A stretch of 8,478 nucleotides of DNA from NCBI GenBank assembly GCA_023301205.1, contig JALZVC010000084.1, forward strand, positions 1-8,478, in the 5' to 3' direction. Of the stretch, positions 6,167-8,478 are shown in pieces. Below the pieces are notes generated by a model. It was given only the letters and a program-made list of their open reading frames with translations, ran no database searches and was not told where the DNA came from. Source of the stretch: Flavobacteriaceae bacterium (GTDB taxonomy: Bacteria; Bacteroidota; Bacteroidia; Flavobacteriales; Flavobacteriaceae). How positions within the stretch are numbered: the stretch's first letter is position 1; each line of letters begins with the position of its first letter. The translations under genes and the position numbers were made by a program.

Positions 6167-6176
6167 TGTATCGAAG

Positions 6177-7337
6177 CTAGTCTTGCCACTCCGCAATAAA
6201 TAAATTCGTGTCTCTACCGCCACCATTGTTTCTGTTAGATGAGAACGCTAAATAGTTACCGTCATTACTAAATACAGGGAATGCGTCAAAGGTTTCTCCG
6301 TGAGTAACACGCTCAAGATTTTTACCGTCAAGGTCTATTAAATACAAGTTAAATGGAAATCCGCGAACCGCTTCGTGATTGCTGCTAAAAAGAATTTTGT
6401 TTCCGCTAGGGTGAAAAAATGGGCTCCAGTTAGCATTGCCTAAATTGGTTAATTGTTTCATATTACTCCCATCTGCATCACAAATATAAAGCTCCATGTC
6501 TACTGGTTCTACTAAACCGTCTGCGAGTAGGTCTTTATATTTTTTTACCTCTGCATCAGTTTTTGGGCGAGAAGATCTAAAGATTAATTTTGTACCATCT
6601 GGCGAGAAAAATGCACCGCCATCATAACCTAGTTCATTAGTGATTTGTTTTTTATCGCTTCCGTCAATGTTCATAGTCCAGAGTTCTAGATCGCCACTTC
6701 TTGTTGAGGTAAATACTATTTTATCTCCTTTAGGTGATACCGTAGCTTCTGCATCATAGCCAACGTTTGTTGTTAATTGATCTGTAATATTTCCTTCTAA
6801 GTCTGCAACAAAAATGTCAAAACTATCATAGACTGGCCAAACGTAGTTTCCGTTTTTACGCAATGGAACTTCTGGACAATTTTCATCAACTAGATGCGTA
6901 CTACCATAAACATAATGTTTGTTGTCTGGTAAAAAATAGGCACAAGTAGTACGGCCTTTTCCTGTAGAGATCATTGGAGGTTGTTTACCATTAAACGTTT
7001 GGTCAGCATTCATTAGAAACATCTGGTCACACCCAACGCCCCAATCCTTAAAGTTAGATTGAAAAACTAATTGTTTGTCGTCAAAACTCCAATACGCTTC
7101 TGCATTATCTCCACCAAAAGTTACTTGGCGAATGTTCTTAAAATGACCTTCCTCAGGATAGATCAAGGTGTCTTTTGTCGCGGTATCAACAAAAGCTTTT
7201 CTTTCTTTAGAAGCGATAGTCTCGGTGTTTGCTGTTTCCGAAGTAATTTGCTTAACACTTGTGCTGAGCGTAGTCGAAGTGTCATTTTTACAACTCGCTA
7301 GAACAGAAATGAATAATAGGGCGATTAGAATTCTCAT
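6177..7337 (-). CDS. TolB-like beta-propeller lipoprotein (PD40 repeats)
   Basis: This is a 386-residue predicted lipoprotein. MRILIALLFISVLASC is a signal peptide with lipobox LASC, so C16 would be lipidated. A polar linker (about 17-65) follows and then WD40-like PD40 repeats. Propeller motifs appear near residues 68-95 (RQVTFGGDNAEAYWSFDDK), 193-213 (DAEATVSPKGDKIVFTSTR), 237-257 (DGGAFFSPDGTKLIFRSSR), 303-318 (NWSPFFHPSGNKILFSS) and 351-369 (AFPVFSNDGNYLAFSSNRN). This is the pattern of TolB C-terminal repeats and of propellers on S9 peptidases, but no hydrolase domain is attached. A role as a binding or scaffold protein in the periplasm or on the surface is likely, with partner unknown. 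The frame extends 20 codons upstream, but these cross the promoter palindrome and the divergent gene, so the ATG before the signal peptide is used. A repeat copy encodes part of the linker. Confidence 0.88.
   Translation of the reverse strand: MRILIALLFISVLASCKNDTSTTLSTSVKQITSETANTETIASKERKAFVDTATKDTLIYPEEGHFKNIRQVTFGGDNAEAYWSFDDKQLVFQSNFKDWGVGCDQMFLMNADQTFNGKQPPMISTGKGRTTCAYFLPDNKHYVYGSTHLVDENCPEVPLRKNGNYVWPVYDSFDIFVADLEGNITDQLTTNVGYDAEATVSPKGDKIVFTSTRSGDLELWTMNIDGSDKKQITNELGYDGGAFFSPDGTKLIFRSSRPKTDAEVKKYKDLLADGLVEPVDMELYICDADGSNMKQLTNLGNANWSPFFHPSGNKILFSSNHEAVRGFPFNLYLIDLDGKNLERVTHGETFDAFPVFSNDGNYLAFSSNRNNGGGRDTNLFIAEWQD
7256..7284 (-). repeat. Dispersed repeat copy in the lipoprotein linker
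   Basis: The minus strand reads CACTTCGACTACGCTCAG then CACAAGTG; the outermost CACTT and AAGTG are complementary. This is the TnCG variant. It encodes residues 19-27 (DTSTTLSTS) of the TolB-like lipoprotein, starting two residues after the lipidated Cys. Confidence 0.7.
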
Positions 7338-7341
7338 TTTA

Positions 7342-7363
7342 ATTATTTTTGTGCAAAAATAAT
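7342..7363. promoter_or_regulatory. Palindromic divergent promoter between two lipoprotein genes
   Basis: The 29-bp gap between the two ATGs contains arms ATTATTTTTG (7342-7351) and CAAAAATAAT (7354-7363), perfect complements around TG. Each strand therefore carries a TATTTTTG that fits TAnnTTTG: plus 7344-7351 and minus 7361-7354. Predicted starts near 7357 (rightward) and 7348 (leftward) would leave leaders of about 10 nt and transcripts overlapping at their 5' ends. No clear -33 TTG is visible on either side. Confidence 0.55.
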
Positions 7364-7366
7364 GAT

Positions 7367-8478
7367 ATGCGTGGATATGTGATACTATTAATGGCACTTG
7401 TTGTAATTTCTTGCAAAAATGAACCAGTAAAAACGGTTTCGATGAAAGAAGATGTTGTTGCGCTTGCAGCAGATGAGATGGGTGGTCGTCAAACGGGAAC
7501 TGAGGGAGAGCTTATGGCTGCTGCTTATATAGAAAATAGAATGAAAGAAATAGGTTTATCGCCAAAAGGTATTGACGGAAACTATACCCAAACATTTACG
7601 TTCAAGAAAAGTCAAAACCCTCACGATCAAGCAGAGTTTACAAACCTAACGGCAGAGGGTGCTGTGACAGGGACTAATGTAATAGGATTTATTGATAATA
7701 AGGCAGAACAAACTGTCGTGATTGGTGCGCATTACGATCACTTAGGTACGGGCGGTGAAGGGTCATTGTATAGAGAAGATGCTACTTCTATACATAATGG
7801 TGCAGATGATAATGCCAGTGGGATTGCTATCCTTTTAGCTGCCGCGAAAACATTAAAGACGGAAAAAAAGCCAAATTCAAATTACTTGTTTATTGCGTTT
7901 TCTGGTGAAGAAATGGGGCTATTGGGTTCAAATTATTTTGTGAAAAATCCAACGATTGATACCAAGAAAGTAAACTACATGATTAATATGGATATGGTAG
8001 GTAGATTAAATGAGGAGAACGCAGTAGCAGTTTACGGCGTAGGCACTTCACCTCGATTTAAGCAAGTGCTTTTTGCAAATAATGATCAAGGATTAACGGT
8101 TAATGAACACGAAAGTGGCGTAGGTCCAAGCGATCATACTTCTTTTTATTTAGCAGATATTCCCGTGCTACATTTTTTTACGGGGCAGCATGAAGATTAT
8201 CACAAACCAGGTGATGACGCAGAAAAATTGAATTACGAAGGGATGGAAAAAATTAAAAATTATATCCTAAACATAGTAAAAGATCTAGACGGTGCTGGCG
8301 AATTAGCTTTCAGAAAAACCAAAAACGAAAGCGAAGAAGTGCCTGCTTTTAAAGTAGCGCTAGGTGTTATTCCAGACTATTTATACAGCGGAGAAGGAAT
8401 GCGAATAGATGGCGTGAGTGAAGAAAAACCCGCCCAAAAAGCAGGAATGCAAAAAGGAGATACGGTTATAAAATTAGG
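7367..8478 (+). CDS. M28 zinc peptidase lipoprotein with C-terminal PDZ domain (partial)
   Basis: The frame stays open to the window end (370 codons seen), so the 3' end is missing. MRGYVILLMALVVISC is a lipoprotein signal (lipobox VISC, C16). The M28 aminopeptidase domain spans about 27-308 with a complete co-catalytic di-zinc site: H122 in GAHYDH, bridging D147 in NGADDNASG, catalytic E181 and ligand E182 in SGEEMGLLGS, D209 in NMDMVG, and H279 in DYHKPGDD. A PDZ domain starts near 327 (FKVALGVIPDY, then GMRIDGVSEEKPAQKAGMQKGD), cut by the window edge. Such enzymes remove N-terminal residues from peptides in the periplasm or at the surface, and the PDZ domain may guide substrates. It is divergent from the TolB-like lipoprotein gene and shares its palindromic promoter region, which suggests a joint envelope or peptide-scavenging role (inference). 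Confidence 0.93.
   Translation, partial: MRGYVILLMALVVISCKNEPVKTVSMKEDVVALAADEMGGRQTGTEGELMAAAYIENRMKEIGLSPKGIDGNYTQTFTFKKSQNPHDQAEFTNLTAEGAVTGTNVIGFIDNKAEQTVVIGAHYDHLGTGGEGSLYREDATSIHNGADDNASGIAILLAAAKTLKTEKKPNSNYLFIAFSGEEMGLLGSNYFVKNPTIDTKKVNYMINMDMVGRLNEENAVAVYGVGTSPRFKQVLFANNDQGLTVNEHESGVGPSDHTSFYLADIPVLHFFTGQHEDYHKPGDDAEKLNYEGMEKIKNYILNIVKDLDGAGELAFRKTKNESEEVPAFKVALGVIPDYLYSGEGMRIDGVSEEKPAQKAGMQKGDTVIKL

Larger units (their letters stand above)
5796..6176. other. Gene-free region between two minus-strand genes
   Basis: This is 381 bp without a convincing gene. From right to left it holds a long hairpin (6131-6166) after the TolB-like gene, a dispersed-repeat copy (6037-6058), AT-rich DNA with nothing recognisable (about 5885-6030), and a tentative promoter for the glycosyltransferase (5856-5882). 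A 44-codon frame on the plus strand (5993-6127) is not convincing. Confidence 0.7.

Noticed and set aside
7338..7397. 20-codon N-terminal extension of the TolB-like protein (MPLIVSHIHA...).
   Set aside because: It would bury the lipoprotein signal peptide internally and overlap the divergent promoter palindrome and the first codons of the peptidase gene.

Overview
The window looks like chromosomal DNA of a member of the Bacteroidota, most likely a marine Flavobacteriaceae. This rests on four things seen in the sequence: AT-rich intergenic DNA, genes without Shine-Dalgarno sites, several good matches to the Bacteroidota -7 promoter element TAnnTTTG just before genes, and copies of a short dispersed repeat (core CTTCGACAAGCTCAG or CGACTnCGCTCAG) that I associate with flavobacterial genomes. 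No rRNA, tRNA, CRISPR array or insertion sequence is visible.

Layout. (1) Positions 141-1043, minus strand: an orphan, visibly AT-rich gene with a GTG start. It encodes a 300-residue helical protein whose C-terminal half carries an Rx4H motif of HEPN type, so it may be an RNase or defence-type protein. (2) 1293-2249, plus: a branch-1 nitrilase with an intact Glu-Lys-Glu-Cys active site. (3) 2379-3251, plus: an RsuA/RluB-like pseudouridine synthase homologue. It has its own promoter (2300-2307), a leader with a palindrome and a 10-codon upstream ORF, and a strong terminator (3272-3311). Its catalytic Asp is Gly, its motif Tyr is Phe and its Arg motif is eroded, so it is probably a pseudoenzyme. 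(4) 3412-4361, plus: a two-gene Xre-RES type II toxin-antitoxin operon with a palindrome abutting the -7 element. (5) 4377-5795, minus: a GT-C-type membrane glycosyltransferase, convergent with the toxin gene. (6) 5796-6176: a gene-free stretch with one dispersed-repeat copy and a long hairpin. (7) 6177-7337, minus: a TolB-like beta-propeller lipoprotein, divergent from (8) 7367-8478, plus: an M28 zinc peptidase lipoprotein with a C-terminal PDZ domain that runs off the window.

How they fit together. The toxin and antitoxin form one functional unit. The two lipoproteins probably form a co-regulated envelope pair: their start codons are 29 bp apart, and the gap holds a near-perfect palindrome that supplies a -7 element to each strand. 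The other genes look like independent transcription units.

The most notable observations are the pseudoenzyme-like RNA-modification protein, the five repeat copies (three translated in frame inside genes), the palindromic back-to-back promoter, and the HEPN-like orphan.
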